Source of the DNA: an uncultured Eubacterium sp.
GTDB lineage: Bacteria > Bacillota > Clostridia > Lachnospirales > Lachnospiraceae
Assembly (NCBI GenBank): GCA_948579355.1
Contig: CAPAOV010000002.1
Span: forward strand, 151,290 to 215,289
DNA length: 64,000 nucleotides
Reading direction: 5' to 3'
Shown here: positions 27,182 to 35,872 of the stretch, in pieces
How the letters are laid out: every line of letters starts with the position of its first letter
Numbering within the stretch: the first letter of the stretch is position 1
Translations under genes and position numbers: made by a program
The notes under the pieces: generated by a model
Databases searched by the model: none
Told to the model about the DNA's origin: nothing
What the model saw: only the letters and a program-made list of their open reading frames with translations

Positions 27182-27661
27182 CTATTTATGATACGGCTCG
27201 TTTTTCAGAATCCGGTTTGCACGATACAACTGCTCCAGCAATATCACCCGCATCAATTGGTGTGGAAATGTAAATTTCGAAAAACTCAGCGTTTCATCTG
27301 CACGAGCCAGCACATCATCCGCGAGTCCCAGAGAGCCGCCGATAAGAAAAGCTATATGGCTTCTTCCTGCAACCATACAATCGTTTACATGACGGGCAAA
27401 AGTAACGGAATCATATTCACGTCCACGTAAGTCAAGCGCTATGACATACATCGTCTCTTTTATTTTGGATAACAGGCGCTCTCCCTCTCTTTTCTTTATC
27501 CCCTGTTCTTCCGCAGCGCTGGCGCGCTCTGGCGTTTTCTCATCGGGCACTTCTACGATATTTATGTTCGCATATCTTGATAATCGTTTCACATATTCCC
27601 TTATTGCATCGGAGTAAAAGCGTTCTTTTATTTTCCCAACGCACAAAATTGTATACTGCAT
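27182..27661 (-). CDS. rlmH: 23S rRNA (pseudouridine1915-N3)-methyltransferase RlmH
   Basis: SPOUT-class methyltransferase (159 aa) that modifies pseudouridine 1915 in helix 69 of 23S rRNA. The SAM-knot motif is FLIGGSLGLADDVLARAD and the C-terminus ends RANRILKNEPYHK, both typical. The start MQYTILCVGK at 27661 follows AGGGGGATAAAAATA; an 8-residue extension upstream is rejected. Confidence 0.96.
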   Translation of the reverse strand: MQYTILCVGKIKERFYSDAIREYVKRLSRYANINIVEVPDEKTPERASAAEEQGIKKREGERLLSKIKETMYVIALDLRGREYDSVTFARHVNDCMVAGRSHIAFLIGGSLGLADDVLARADETLSFSKFTFPHQLMRVILLEQLYRANRILKNEPYHK

Positions 27662-27816
27662 TATTTTTATCCCCCTCTTATACATTATACAATCCAGAAA
27701 CTAATCTTACAAGAAAAAACCGTTTATATATTATGACACATTTTTGACATATTCGTTTTATATATTAAGAGAGGAAAGTATTTAACTTTCTACTCCCACC
27801 CTATTATACGCTTAGT

Positions 27817-27869
27817 TACCTCCACTTGGGAGGTAGCGGAAAAAACACCTCCTCCCAGAGGTGTTTTTT
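27817..27869. terminator. Tandem hairpins with strong bidirectional terminator
   Basis: First hairpin TACCTCC/GGAGGTA (27817-27823 and 27829-27835, loop ACTTG), then a perfect 12-bp palindromic terminator AAAAAACACCTC/GAGGTGTTTTTT (27840-27851 and 27858-27869). Flanking A- and T-tracts let it work on both strands. It ends the minus-strand rex-to-mazF operon. Confidence 0.8.
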
Positions 27870-27938
27870 CTTGTTGTTACAGGAAAGTTCGTCCTGTGCG
27901 GAGCAAGGAGGAAAAGCGGTTTTCTGTCGCCGCTTTTT
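27870..27938. repeat. Post-terminator repeat element, copy A, with second terminator
   Basis: Directly after the T-tract comes TTACAGGAAAGTTCGTCCTG and then TGCGGAGCAAGGAG, followed by hairpin AAAAGCGG/CCGCTTTT (27912-27919 and 27930-27937) with TT. The first part folds as ACAGGA/TCCTGT. Related sequence occurs at 41970-42006 and, on the minus strand, 61717-61752. The remaining parts of the 303-bp gap between rlmH and mazF (27662-27816) hold no gene I can support. Confidence 0.65.
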
Positions 27939-27963
27939 TGCCAATACAGACTGTTCTGTCTTC

Positions 27964-28320
27964 TTATGTAGACAAAGCTAAACTGACAGCCAGCGCCGTA
28001 TCAATTTTACCGATTGCATCATCATCCAGATGACACACTTTCTCCCGCAAACGGGATTTATCAATGGTTCTGACCTGCTCCAGCAAAATAACGGAATCTT
28101 TAACAATTCCATAACGATGAGCGTCCAGCGCCACATGCGTCGGCAATTTTGCCTTATGAAGCTGACTCGTTATCGCTGCACAGATTACCGTCGGACTATA
28201 TCGATTTCCCATATCGTTCTGAATAATAAGGACCGGTCTTACTCCACCCTGTTCAGAGCCCACAACCGGTCGTAAATCAGCATAATAAATATCGCCTCGT
28301 TTTACAATCACGGATTTCAC
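27964..28320 (-). CDS. MazF/EndoA family mRNA interferase
   Basis: Type II toxin-family endoribonuclease (118 aa) close to Bacillus EndoA. MKSVIVKRGDIYYADLRPVV, GSEQGGVRPVLIIQND and KDSVILLEQVRTIDK match along the whole length. In Bacillus a MazE-type antitoxin gene lies between alr and endoA; here only 60 bp separate alr from this gene, with no room for one. It is the last gene of the rex-led operon. Confidence 0.93.
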   Translation of the reverse strand: MKSVIVKRGDIYYADLRPVVGSEQGGVRPVLIIQNDMGNRYSPTVICAAITSQLHKAKLPTHVALDAHRYGIVKDSVILLEQVRTIDKSRLREKVCHLDDDAIGKIDTALAVSLALST

Positions 28321-28380
28321 ACTCCCTTATCGTTACTACTCCTATTATTTCCAATATACGAGGCGTTATTCACATTGTTC

Positions 28381-29511
28381 TCAATCTTCTCCGGCATACT
28401 TACGCGGCACGCGTTGGGAAACGCTGCATACAAATTCATAATTAAATGAATGAGACTGGGCGGCGATTTCTTCTACCAAAATCTCTTTTCTCCCCTGCGT
28501 ACCAAAGATAACTACTTCCTCCCCTGTTTTCACATCCGCAATATCCGTTACGTCTATCATAAACTGGTCCATACAGATGCGCCCCAATATCGGCGCATAT
28601 TGTCCGCAAACCAAAACACGTCCCTTACCGGATAAGTCCCTCTTCATACCGTCGGCATATCCCACGGGTATCGTTGCCACTTTCATTGGATGGGGAGCAA
28701 TAAACGTGCCCCCATACCCTATCGGTGTTCCGGTTTCGACTTCCTTTATAAACGAAATTTTTGTCTTCCATTCCATGGCAGGCTGTAAAATAACAGGCTC
28801 TTTTGCCACCTTTTCAGACGGATACAGTCCATATGTCATAATGCCGGCACGTACCATATCAAGATTCGCCTCCGGAAAGCCAATCACGGAGGCGCTGTTT
28901 GAGACATGACGGATTGGAATATGTATACCACAAGCTTCCAATCCGGTGACAAACTTCATAAAACGGGTAAACGGTTCTCTGGCCGGCGCTATCGACTCCT
29001 CGTCTGCTCGGGCAAAATGAGTAAAAATGCCTTCCGGTTCAAGAAAAGGCATTTCACAAATCTTTTTCACTATGGAGATACTTGTCTCGTCTGCCCGAAA
29101 ACCAATTCTTCCCATCCCCGTATCCAGTTTTATATGAATGGGCGTCGTTCTGCCCATTTTCTCAGCGGTATCATTTAACTTTTGCGCCATGTCATACGTG
29201 TATATTGTCTGCGAAATCCGGTGGCGAACCAGCTCTTCATACCACTCTTCCCCCGTATAGCCGAGAATCAATATCATCTGCTGCAAACCGGCCTCCCGCA
29301 ACGCCAGCGCTTCTTCTATGAGCGCCACACCATAGGCGTCAACAAGATTTTCCAACGCTTTCGCAACCGGAATGGCGCCGTGTCCATAAGCGTCTGCTTT
29401 GACGATTGCCATGATGGACGTTCCTTTCTGAATATTGCTGCGAACCTGTAAAATATTGTGCCGTATTGCCGACAGATTTACAAGTGCATACGTTCTGTCA
29501 TATTCTCTCAT
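28381..29511 (-). CDS. alr: Alanine racemase
   Basis: PLP enzyme (376 aa) interconverting L- and D-alanine for peptidoglycan. The PLP lysine is Lys38 in AIVKADAYGHGA; the second catalytic residue is the Tyr in PIGYGGTF. It overlaps nnr by 4 bp. The order acpS-nnr-alr-mazF is common in clostridia. Confidence 0.97.
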   Translation of the reverse strand: MREYDRTYALVNLSAIRHNILQVRSNIQKGTSIMAIVKADAYGHGAIPVAKALENLVDAYGVALIEEALALREAGLQQMILILGYTGEEWYEELVRHRISQTIYTYDMAQKLNDTAEKMGRTTPIHIKLDTGMGRIGFRADETSISIVKKICEMPFLEPEGIFTHFARADEESIAPAREPFTRFMKFVTGLEACGIHIPIRHVSNSASVIGFPEANLDMVRAGIMTYGLYPSEKVAKEPVILQPAMEWKTKISFIKEVETGTPIGYGGTFIAPHPMKVATIPVGYADGMKRDLSGKGRVLVCGQYAPILGRICMDQFMIDVTDIADVKTGEEVVIFGTQGRKEILVEEIAAQSHSFNYEFVCSVSQRVPRKYAGED

Positions 29512-30992
29512 ACAAACTCCCCGCTTTCCTGTTTGGCAAACACTTTTTGCAATCCCGTTATTAAATCCGACGCCATCATCCCGTATGTTCCCGTCACGGG
29601 AAGCATCTCATCCCCTGCCAGTCCATGAAGATATACACCGAGTTTCGCCGCCGCAAAAGAATCCATTCCCTGTGCGAGCAGACCGCCGATAACGCCGGCC
29701 AGCACATCGCCGGAACCACCCGTTGCCATGCCGGAGTTTCCGCATACATTGATACAGCTCTCCAATCCGTCAGAGACTACCGTGCGGGCATCCTTTTGTA
29801 CTATAATGCACCCCCACTGCCGCGCCGAATCCACTGTCGTACCAACGATATCCCGCTGCAATTCAGGAATGCTCATTCCCGTCAGATAACTCATTTCCTT
29901 TACATGAGGGGTAAGCACAAAATTATCGGTCAGGCAATCAGTACATTTACGCAAATGACGAATAGCATCCCCATCAATTACTGTAGGTACCGGCGCATTT
30001 TCCACTACATAGCGCACCATCTCCTCGGCCTCCTGTGTCAGACCTATCCCCGGTCCAATAATAACAACATCTGCCCAATCCACCCCCTCTGCCAGCTCTT
30101 CGCGGGTCGAAAACAGGATTTCCGGCAGCGACGACAGCAAAATCCCGCGATTGTCCGCCGTTGAAATGACACGCACCAATCCGGCGCCGGCACAGTAGGC
30201 CGCCTTTGCTGCCAGATAACAAGCGCCGCTCATCTTTTCCGACCCCGCCACTACGAGCACTTTCCCAAAAGAGCCTTTGTGTGACCTCGCCGGCCGGCAG
30301 GGCAGGAACTCCGGTAAGTCAGTCTTCTCATAATGATATACGCTGCTCTTCACAGACTGTACGCTGCTTTGTGGAAACCCGATATCCGTCACAAACACCT
30401 CGCCAGCATATTCACATCCCGGATATAATACAAGCCCCAGCTTATTCACCCCAAAAGTTACCGTGAGGTCAGCCCGAACGGCCTTATTCATAACGGCTCC
30501 CGTCGTTCCATGTATCCCTGAGGAAATATCGAGTGCATAAATGAAAGCGCCGCTGGCATTCATATCATCTATGACCTTTTCATAAATTCCCTCTACATTT
30601 CGGGTCAGTCCTATCCCGAATATGCCGTCAATCATAACATCAAAAGCCTCTTCACGAATGGATGAGAGTGACAACACCGGCACCTGACATCCAACCGCAA
30701 TTTCTAATTGCTTTGCTGTTTCTTTCGTCATTCGCTCTGTCTCACCAATGACAGTAATTGCTGACTGATATCCCATTTCATGTAAAATACGAGCCACGGC
30801 AATAGCATCACCACCGTTATTACCTGTTCCACAAACGGCAAGGACACGCGCCTCTTTTTTCTCCCTTGCCGAAAAAATGGCAGCCACTGACATAGCTGCT
30901 TTTTCCATTAGCACAAGACCTGACATACCTACTGTTTCAATTGCATGCCTGTCGATTGCCTTTGCTTCCTTATTTGTATATATATACTTCAT
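29508..30992 (-). CDS. nnr: Bifunctional NAD(P)H-hydrate epimerase/dehydratase
   Basis: Metabolite-repair enzyme (494 aa) that restores NAD(P)H from its hydrated forms. The N-terminal NnrE epimerase domain (about 1-215) has AVCGTGNNGGDAIAVAR; the C-terminal NnrD ADP/ATP-dependent dehydratase (about 225-494) has GSFGKVLVVAGS and ATGGSGDVLAGVIGGLLAQG. The fusion is the usual bacterial form. Confidence 0.95.
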   Translation of the reverse strand: MKYIYTNKEAKAIDRHAIETVGMSGLVLMEKAAMSVAAIFSAREKKEARVLAVCGTGNNGGDAIAVARILHEMGYQSAITVIGETERMTKETAKQLEIAVGCQVPVLSLSSIREEAFDVMIDGIFGIGLTRNVEGIYEKVIDDMNASGAFIYALDISSGIHGTTGAVMNKAVRADLTVTFGVNKLGLVLYPGCEYAGEVFVTDIGFPQSSVQSVKSSVYHYEKTDLPEFLPCRPARSHKGSFGKVLVVAGSEKMSGACYLAAKAAYCAGAGLVRVISTADNRGILLSSLPEILFSTREELAEGVDWADVVIIGPGIGLTQEAEEMVRYVVENAPVPTVIDGDAIRHLRKCTDCLTDNFVLTPHVKEMSYLTGMSIPELQRDIVGTTVDSARQWGCIIVQKDARTVVSDGLESCINVCGNSGMATGGSGDVLAGVIGGLLAQGMDSFAAAKLGVYLHGLAGDEMLPVTGTYGMMASDLITGLQKVFAKQESGEFV

Positions 30993-31016
30993 ATAAACCT
31001 CCCGTCCGAAGTATGA

Positions 31017-31382
31017 TTACTCTCCCCTATATCCGATTACAAAAGCTGTTGCCACCTCTTCCGTATTTGTTATGGATATATGCCATGTATCAATGCCCAT
31101 CTCCTCTGAACGCCGGAGCGCGGCGCCATAAAGTTCCACATAAGGAGCTCCCTTTTCATCTCTCAAAATAGAAATATCTCCGGCTTCCACACCGTCAAAT
31201 CCGGTGCCAAACACTTTTACAACCGCCTCCTTGCCGGCAAAATCCGATGCGGCGCGCCTCCGCTTTGAATCCATCTGTTCAAGCTCTTTTTCCGTAAATA
31301 TACGTTTTGCAAAATATTCCCGTTCCATTGCTTTCTGAACACGGGAAATGGATATTGAATCCACTCCGATTCCAACAATCAC
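31017..31382 (-). CDS. acpS: Holo-[acyl-carrier-protein] synthase
   Basis: Phosphopantetheinyl transferase (121 aa) that activates ACP for fatty-acid synthesis. The metal site is seen in VGIGVDSISISRV (Asp) and AASDFAGKEAVVKVFGTG (Glu). A GTG start at 31380-31382 fits the family N-terminus and follows GAGGTAGTTCA; the longer ATG-started frame runs back into the preceding gene. The gap to that gene is 4 bp. Confidence 0.94.
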   Translation of the reverse strand: MIVGIGVDSISISRVQKAMEREYFAKRIFTEKELEQMDSKRRRAASDFAGKEAVVKVFGTGFDGVEAGDISILRDEKGAPYVELYGAALRRSEEMGIDTWHISITNTEEVATAFVIGYRGE

Positions 31383-31386
31383 TGAA

Positions 31387-31989
31387 CTACCTCTTTTTCT
31401 TATCATACAAATTCATTACATCATGCCCGAGCAGACCGTGCATAAGAGAATAGGCGCTGTCCATACTATCTTCCAAATCCGCCTTATATCCTACTTTTTC
31501 TTTTAATTGTTTGCGCATGGCTTCAATTTCTTCTGTCAATACGCGCAGTTCTTCATCACCGCCGGCCAAACGCTCAAAACAGTAGGCGGCGCCAACGGCA
31601 AGCAGTTCCTCGTTCACCCGTTTTATCTCACGGGGCAAATCCATCAGCTCATCCGATTCTTCTTTGATTCTCTCCTTGATTTCTAACAGTAACCGCTGCT
31701 GATTCTTTTTCTTCTTATCCGTACTAGCTCCCTCGGTTTCTCCCATTCCGGCCAGAATACCATCCATAAGTTTTTGCTTCGTTCTTTTTAAATCCTTAAT
31801 ATCATTGACTAAAAATCCCTGTCGTTTCAATAAATAATTAAGATTATCCTCTAAGGCAAGAACATCTGATGGTTTATTTCCGCTTGGAAACAGCGTATGC
31901 CACCGCTGGTCCAGTACAAGTACCGGCACCTTTTTCCCCCTTAACGCCTCACGCACCGCCTTTTCAAAATCACTCTCACGCTTTTTCAT
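31387..31989 (-). CDS. Conserved coiled-coil protein of unknown function
   Basis: A 200-aa, charged, mostly helical protein with coiled-coil potential from about residue 45 to 170. No motif or family name is recognised. A strong ribosome site (TAAGGAGGAGCAAGG) and tight packing between rex and acpS show that it is a real gene of the operon. Confidence 0.8.
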   Translation of the reverse strand: MKKRESDFEKAVREALRGKKVPVLVLDQRWHTLFPSGNKPSDVLALEDNLNYLLKRQGFLVNDIKDLKRTKQKLMDGILAGMGETEGASTDKKKKNQQRLLLEIKERIKEESDELMDLPREIKRVNEELLAVGAAYCFERLAGGDEELRVLTEEIEAMRKQLKEKVGYKADLEDSMDSAYSLMHGLLGHDVMNLYDKKKR

Positions 31990-32001
31990 CCTTGCTCCTC
32001 C

Positions 32002-32637
32002 TTATTCCCGCGGAAGATTGGAAATATTGTAAGAAAGGCGCATCAGGCTCTCCGCTAAATGTACATTCTCAACCGCAATCTCTTTTGGTAAGTTCAAATC
32101 AATTGCAGCAAAATTCCAAAAAGCAGAAACACCAAGCTCAACCAATTCCCTTGCCACTGCCGCTGCCTGACTGCGCGGTAACGTCAATGCTGCAATATCT
32201 ACTGGATATGCCGCTATAAAATCACGCAGACCATTCATATCCATGACCTCGACCTGTCCAATCTTCAATCCGATTTTTGCTTTATCAATATCAAATACAC
32301 CGGAGACGACAAAACCCCGCTTCTCAAACCCCGCATAATTTGCCAGAGCATGACCGAGATTGCCGGCTCCCAGAATAATCACATGATAATTTCGGTTTAA
32401 ACCGAGTATTTTACCAATCTCATCTTTCAAATACTCAACATTATATCCGTATCCCTGCTGTCCAAAACCGCCAAAGTTGTTAAAATCCTGCCGTATCTGG
32501 GAAGCCGTTACTTTCATCTGCTTGCTGAGCTCTCCGGATGAAATGCGGTCAATTCCCTGTTCCAGTAATTCGCTTAAATATCTATAATATCGCGGCAGCC
32601 TCTTAATTACCGCAGCCGAAATTTTTTTCTCCGCCAC
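32002..32637 (-). CDS. rex: Redox-sensing transcriptional repressor Rex
   Basis: Homodimeric repressor (211 aa) that senses the NADH/NAD+ ratio and controls fermentative genes. The N-terminal winged helix contains MKVTASQIRQDFNNFGGFGQ; the Rossmann domain contains ILGAGNLGHALANY. The best start is GTG 32635-32637 (TTG 32638-32640 also possible) after GGAGGACAG; there is no suitable ATG. It leads the operon running to mazF. Confidence 0.96.
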   Translation of the reverse strand: MAEKKISAAVIKRLPRYYRYLSELLEQGIDRISSGELSKQMKVTASQIRQDFNNFGGFGQQGYGYNVEYLKDEIGKILGLNRNYHVIILGAGNLGHALANYAGFEKRGFVVSGVFDIDKAKIGLKIGQVEVMDMNGLRDFIAAYPVDIAALTLPRSQAAAVARELVELGVSAFWNFAAIDLNLPKEIAVENVHLAESLMRLSYNISNLPRE

Positions 32638-32687
32638 CAACCTGTCCTCCAAATAAAAAAGTACCACATGGTCTTACTTATTATTTT

Positions 32688-32716
32688 ATTATAATTGAAT
32701 GTTAAAAAATAGTCAA
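32688..32716 (-). promoter_or_regulatory. Promoter of the rex operon
   Basis: Minus strand TTGACT (32711-32716), 17-bp spacer, TATAAT (32688-32693). A clear Rex operator was not found within it. Confidence 0.82.
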
Positions 32717-32818
32717 TGTTGAATAAGAAATGATGGGTAGTTGAAAAAAAAGAGGTTTTGTTATAAAATACAATACAGTTTGAATTTAGGAAACCGTTTT
32801 GGCAGGAGGATAAAAGAA

Positions 32819-34759
32819 ATGATTTTAGCCTGTAATCATATACACAAAGAATTTTCGGAAGAGGTTATATTAAAAGACGCCACTTTTCATATAAACGAGC
32901 AGGAACGAACGGCTCTTGTCGGCATTAACGGCGCCGGCAAGACGACGCTTCTTCGTATTATCGTCGGAGAACTCGAAGCAGATAGCGGAGAGGTAATTCA
33001 GGCAAAAAACACGACTTTCGGCTATCTTCCCCAGCAACAGGGCTATCATTCCGATAAGACCATTTACGAAGAACTGCTGGCGGTTAAATCCGACATTATT
33101 GAGATGGACGCCGAAATTCGCGCCGTCGAAAAAAAGATGGCGCAGGCAGACGGCGAAGAATTGGAACATCTGCTTGCCCGTTATCACCGCCTGCAGACGA
33201 CTTTTGAAAACAGCGACGGATATACATACAAAAGTCAGGTACTCGGTGTCATCAATGGTTTAGGTTTTGGCGGTGATGCCATGAATCAGTGTATCAACTG
33301 TCTGTCCGGCGGTCAGAAGACCCGCGTGGCGCTTGGTAAACTTCTTCTTACGGAACCCGACTTACTCATTATGGACGAGCCGACCAACCACTTAGATTTG
33401 GAATCCATCCGCTGGCTGGAAAACTACCTGACTTCCTACAAGGGAAGTATTCTTGTTGTCTCCCACGACCGCTACTTCCTTGACCGCATTGCCACTCAAA
33501 TAGTCGAGATTGACCACGGCGCGCTTACTTCCTTTAAAGGAAATTACAGCAGCTATTCAGAAAAAAAGGCCGCCCTCCGCGACAATGAAATCCGTCAATA
33601 CTACAATCAACAGCAGGAAATCAAACATCAGGAAGCAGTAATCGCAAAATTAAAATCATTTAATCGGGAAAAATCCATTAAACGTGCCGAGAGCCGGGAG
33701 AAAATGCTGGATAAAATGGAACGAATTGAAAAACCTGTCGAATATACAAAAGCGATGTCTTTTTCTCTCACACCGTCGTGCGTCAGCGGAAATGACGTCT
33801 TGTCGGTGGAACACTTTTCGAAAAGTTTCGGGGAGAATAAACTTTTTTCCGATATTTCTTTTGATGTCAGACGCGGCGAGCGAATTGCTATTGTCGGACA
33901 GAACGGTACGGGGAAAACGACTCTCTTAAAAATGATACAGGGAATGGAACCGGTGGACACAGGTGTGGCAATTACCGGAACAAATGTGGAAATCGGATAT
34001 TACGATCAGGAGCACAGCGTACTACATAATGACAAAACGATTTTTGAAGAGATTCAGGATGATTATCCGGATTTGACGCATACTGCCATCCGCAACGTGC
34101 TGGCGGCATTTCTCTTTACTGGCGATGATGTATTTAAACCGGTTTCTCTGCTCAGCGGCGGGGAAAAGGGACGCGTATCTCTGGCAAAACTCATGCTGTC
34201 AAAAGCAAATTTTCTTTTGCTTGACGAGCCGACTAACCATCTGGACATTGTATCAAAGGAGATATTAGAAACCGCTCTCAACAACTATACGGGCACCGTT
34301 CTCTATGTCTCCCACGACCGCTATTTCATCAACAAAACAGCCACACGCATTATGGATTTGACGAATCACAAATTGTTATCCTATGACGGGGATTATCAAT
34401 ACTATTTAGAGAAGAAAGAGACAATGGAACAAATCCATTTGAGTTCTCCCTCCGGCATGGCGGCAAATCCAACGGCTGCGAATACAACTGGCAGCTCGGA
34501 GGCTAAATTGGATTGGCAGGAGCAGAAAAAACAGGCGGCACAGCGAAAAAAACAGGAACGCCTGTATGAACAGATTGAAGACCGCATTGCTGTTCTGGAA
34601 GATGAACTCAGCGCCCTCGACGAAGAACTGGCACGTCCGGAATATGCCTGCGACGCCGGAAAATTGACGGAACTTACACGGGAGCGCGAAAAAAAAGAAG
34701 CTGCCCTCACCGACGCCATGGAACAGTGGGAGCAGCTTGCCGAGGAGCTGGGGTTATAG
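32819..34759 (+). CDS. ABC-F family ATPase (ribosome-associated type)
   Basis: A 646-aa protein with two ABC domains and no membrane helices. Domain 1: GINGAGKTT, LSGGQKTR, LLIMDEPTNHLD. Domain 2: GQNGTGKTT, LSGGEKGR, LLLDEPTNHLD. A charged linker lies between them and a coiled coil closes the protein. ABC-F proteins act on ribosomes in translation control; this one resembles YdiF/Uup types rather than antibiotic-resistance forms (inference). The start at 32819 follows AGGAGGATAAAAGAA. It is divergent from rex, and its stop overlaps the convergent gene. Confidence 0.93.
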   Translation: MILACNHIHKEFSEEVILKDATFHINEQERTALVGINGAGKTTLLRIIVGELEADSGEVIQAKNTTFGYLPQQQGYHSDKTIYEELLAVKSDIIEMDAEIRAVEKKMAQADGEELEHLLARYHRLQTTFENSDGYTYKSQVLGVINGLGFGGDAMNQCINCLSGGQKTRVALGKLLLTEPDLLIMDEPTNHLDLESIRWLENYLTSYKGSILVVSHDRYFLDRIATQIVEIDHGALTSFKGNYSSYSEKKAALRDNEIRQYYNQQQEIKHQEAVIAKLKSFNREKSIKRAESREKMLDKMERIEKPVEYTKAMSFSLTPSCVSGNDVLSVEHFSKSFGENKLFSDISFDVRRGERIAIVGQNGTGKTTLLKMIQGMEPVDTGVAITGTNVEIGYYDQEHSVLHNDKTIFEEIQDDYPDLTHTAIRNVLAAFLFTGDDVFKPVSLLSGGEKGRVSLAKLMLSKANFLLLDEPTNHLDIVSKEILETALNNYTGTVLYVSHDRYFINKTATRIMDLTNHKLLSYDGDYQYYLEKKETMEQIHLSSPSGMAANPTAANTTGSSEAKLDWQEQKKQAAQRKKQERLYEQIEDRIAVLEDELSALDEELARPEYACDAGKLTELTREREKKEAALTDAMEQWEQLAEELGL

Positions 34760-35767
34760 GTTCACGTCAACCTCGACTCCTTTAAGGTCTTCCATTATCA
34801 CTTCCAAATTTTCAATCATCTTTTCTAATTCCTGATCGGCCTTACTCTTCTTTCCAGTATAGGCCTGCACAACTTCCTGCATATCTTTCTCGTAGTCAGG
34901 AGAGACATGACTTTCATTTGCCGTATAGTCGGAAGTATTCTCCTTTATTTTCTCAATCTGCTTTTCCAACTCTTCCTGCTTCTCCTTGCGCTCTTCGAGT
35001 TTCTCTTCCTCTTCTTCTTTCTTCTCCTCTTCTTCCTTAGCCTTTTCTACAATCTCGTTCAGTTTTTCATCTACATTCTCCATGCCTTCCTTGCGGGCTT
35101 CTCCGATAATCTCGTCATTGGCCTGTTTCATTATCCCCTCTACCTGCTTCTGTGCGTCTACCATAGGGTGTTCTTTCAGGCGTTCAATCTCAATAAAGCG
35201 CAGTGAATCCGCAATGGCCGCCACCCCTCTCTCGGCAGCCTCTTTTCTGCTTGAATAGACTTTAACCGCCTCATCCTTTTCCAGCATGTCCCTTTGAAAT
35301 TGTGTCAGGCCCTGCTCATGAATGCGGTCTAACCGCTCCTGCTCCTCTTCCGTTATCTCAATCTTTGAGTTTGGCAGCGCAGCGTCGCGCTCCTTGCGAA
35401 GCAATTCCAAATCTTTGTATTCTGCACTTTCTTCGGTAATCTCATTGTCTTCCATGAGCTTTGCCTGCTCCCCGTAAACCCGATGCAGCTCTTCCGCATA
35501 ATGCGCGCGGTCATCCAATAACGCAGCGCTCTGTTCTTTCATTTCCTGCAGCATATTATCCAAATCTTTCTCTGCTCCGAACACGTCACCAATTATTTTA
35601 CCTGCCTTTTTCTGTGCTCGTTCACGGATTTGGGAAACGGTATCCGGCTTTTGATGCAAATCCCCTGCAAACAGGGTTTTACGCCCTGTCTCTGACTGCT
35701 GACGCGCAGCAGCTTTAGGATTCATCATCAGCATACCATTTTCATCTTTGATAACAGATATGTTCAT
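34754..35767 (-). CDS. Long coiled-coil protein of unknown function
   Basis: A 337-aa protein dominated by Glu/Lys-rich coiled coil (roughly residues 85-330, including an EEEEKKEEEEEKLEERKEKQ stretch). It begins MNISVIKDENGMLMMNPKAA, without signal peptide or membrane helix. The ribosome site is AAAAGGAGGTCAGTAT. The stop overlaps the ABC-F stop by 6 bp in a convergent arrangement, leaving no room for a terminator. I recognise no family. Confidence 0.8.
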   Translation of the reverse strand: MNISVIKDENGMLMMNPKAAARQQSETGRKTLFAGDLHQKPDTVSQIRERAQKKAGKIIGDVFGAEKDLDNMLQEMKEQSAALLDDRAHYAEELHRVYGEQAKLMEDNEITEESAEYKDLELLRKERDAALPNSKIEITEEEQERLDRIHEQGLTQFQRDMLEKDEAVKVYSSRKEAAERGVAAIADSLRFIEIERLKEHPMVDAQKQVEGIMKQANDEIIGEARKEGMENVDEKLNEIVEKAKEEEEKKEEEEEKLEERKEKQEELEKQIEKIKENTSDYTANESHVSPDYEKDMQEVVQAYTGKKSKADQELEKMIENLEVIMEDLKGVEVDVNL

Positions 35768-35872
35768 ATACTGACCTCCTTTTCTGCAAATCTTTGCAAA
35801 TCCTTTTGCAAAAGTATACAACTCCGTTATATATATCGGCAAAACCATGCAAAAAATTTAGTATCTTTGCTG

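Noticed and set aside
32640..32740. Rex operator for autoregulation
   Set aside because: No convincing TTGTGA/TTAACAA-type palindrome overlaps the promoter; only partial TTAACA.
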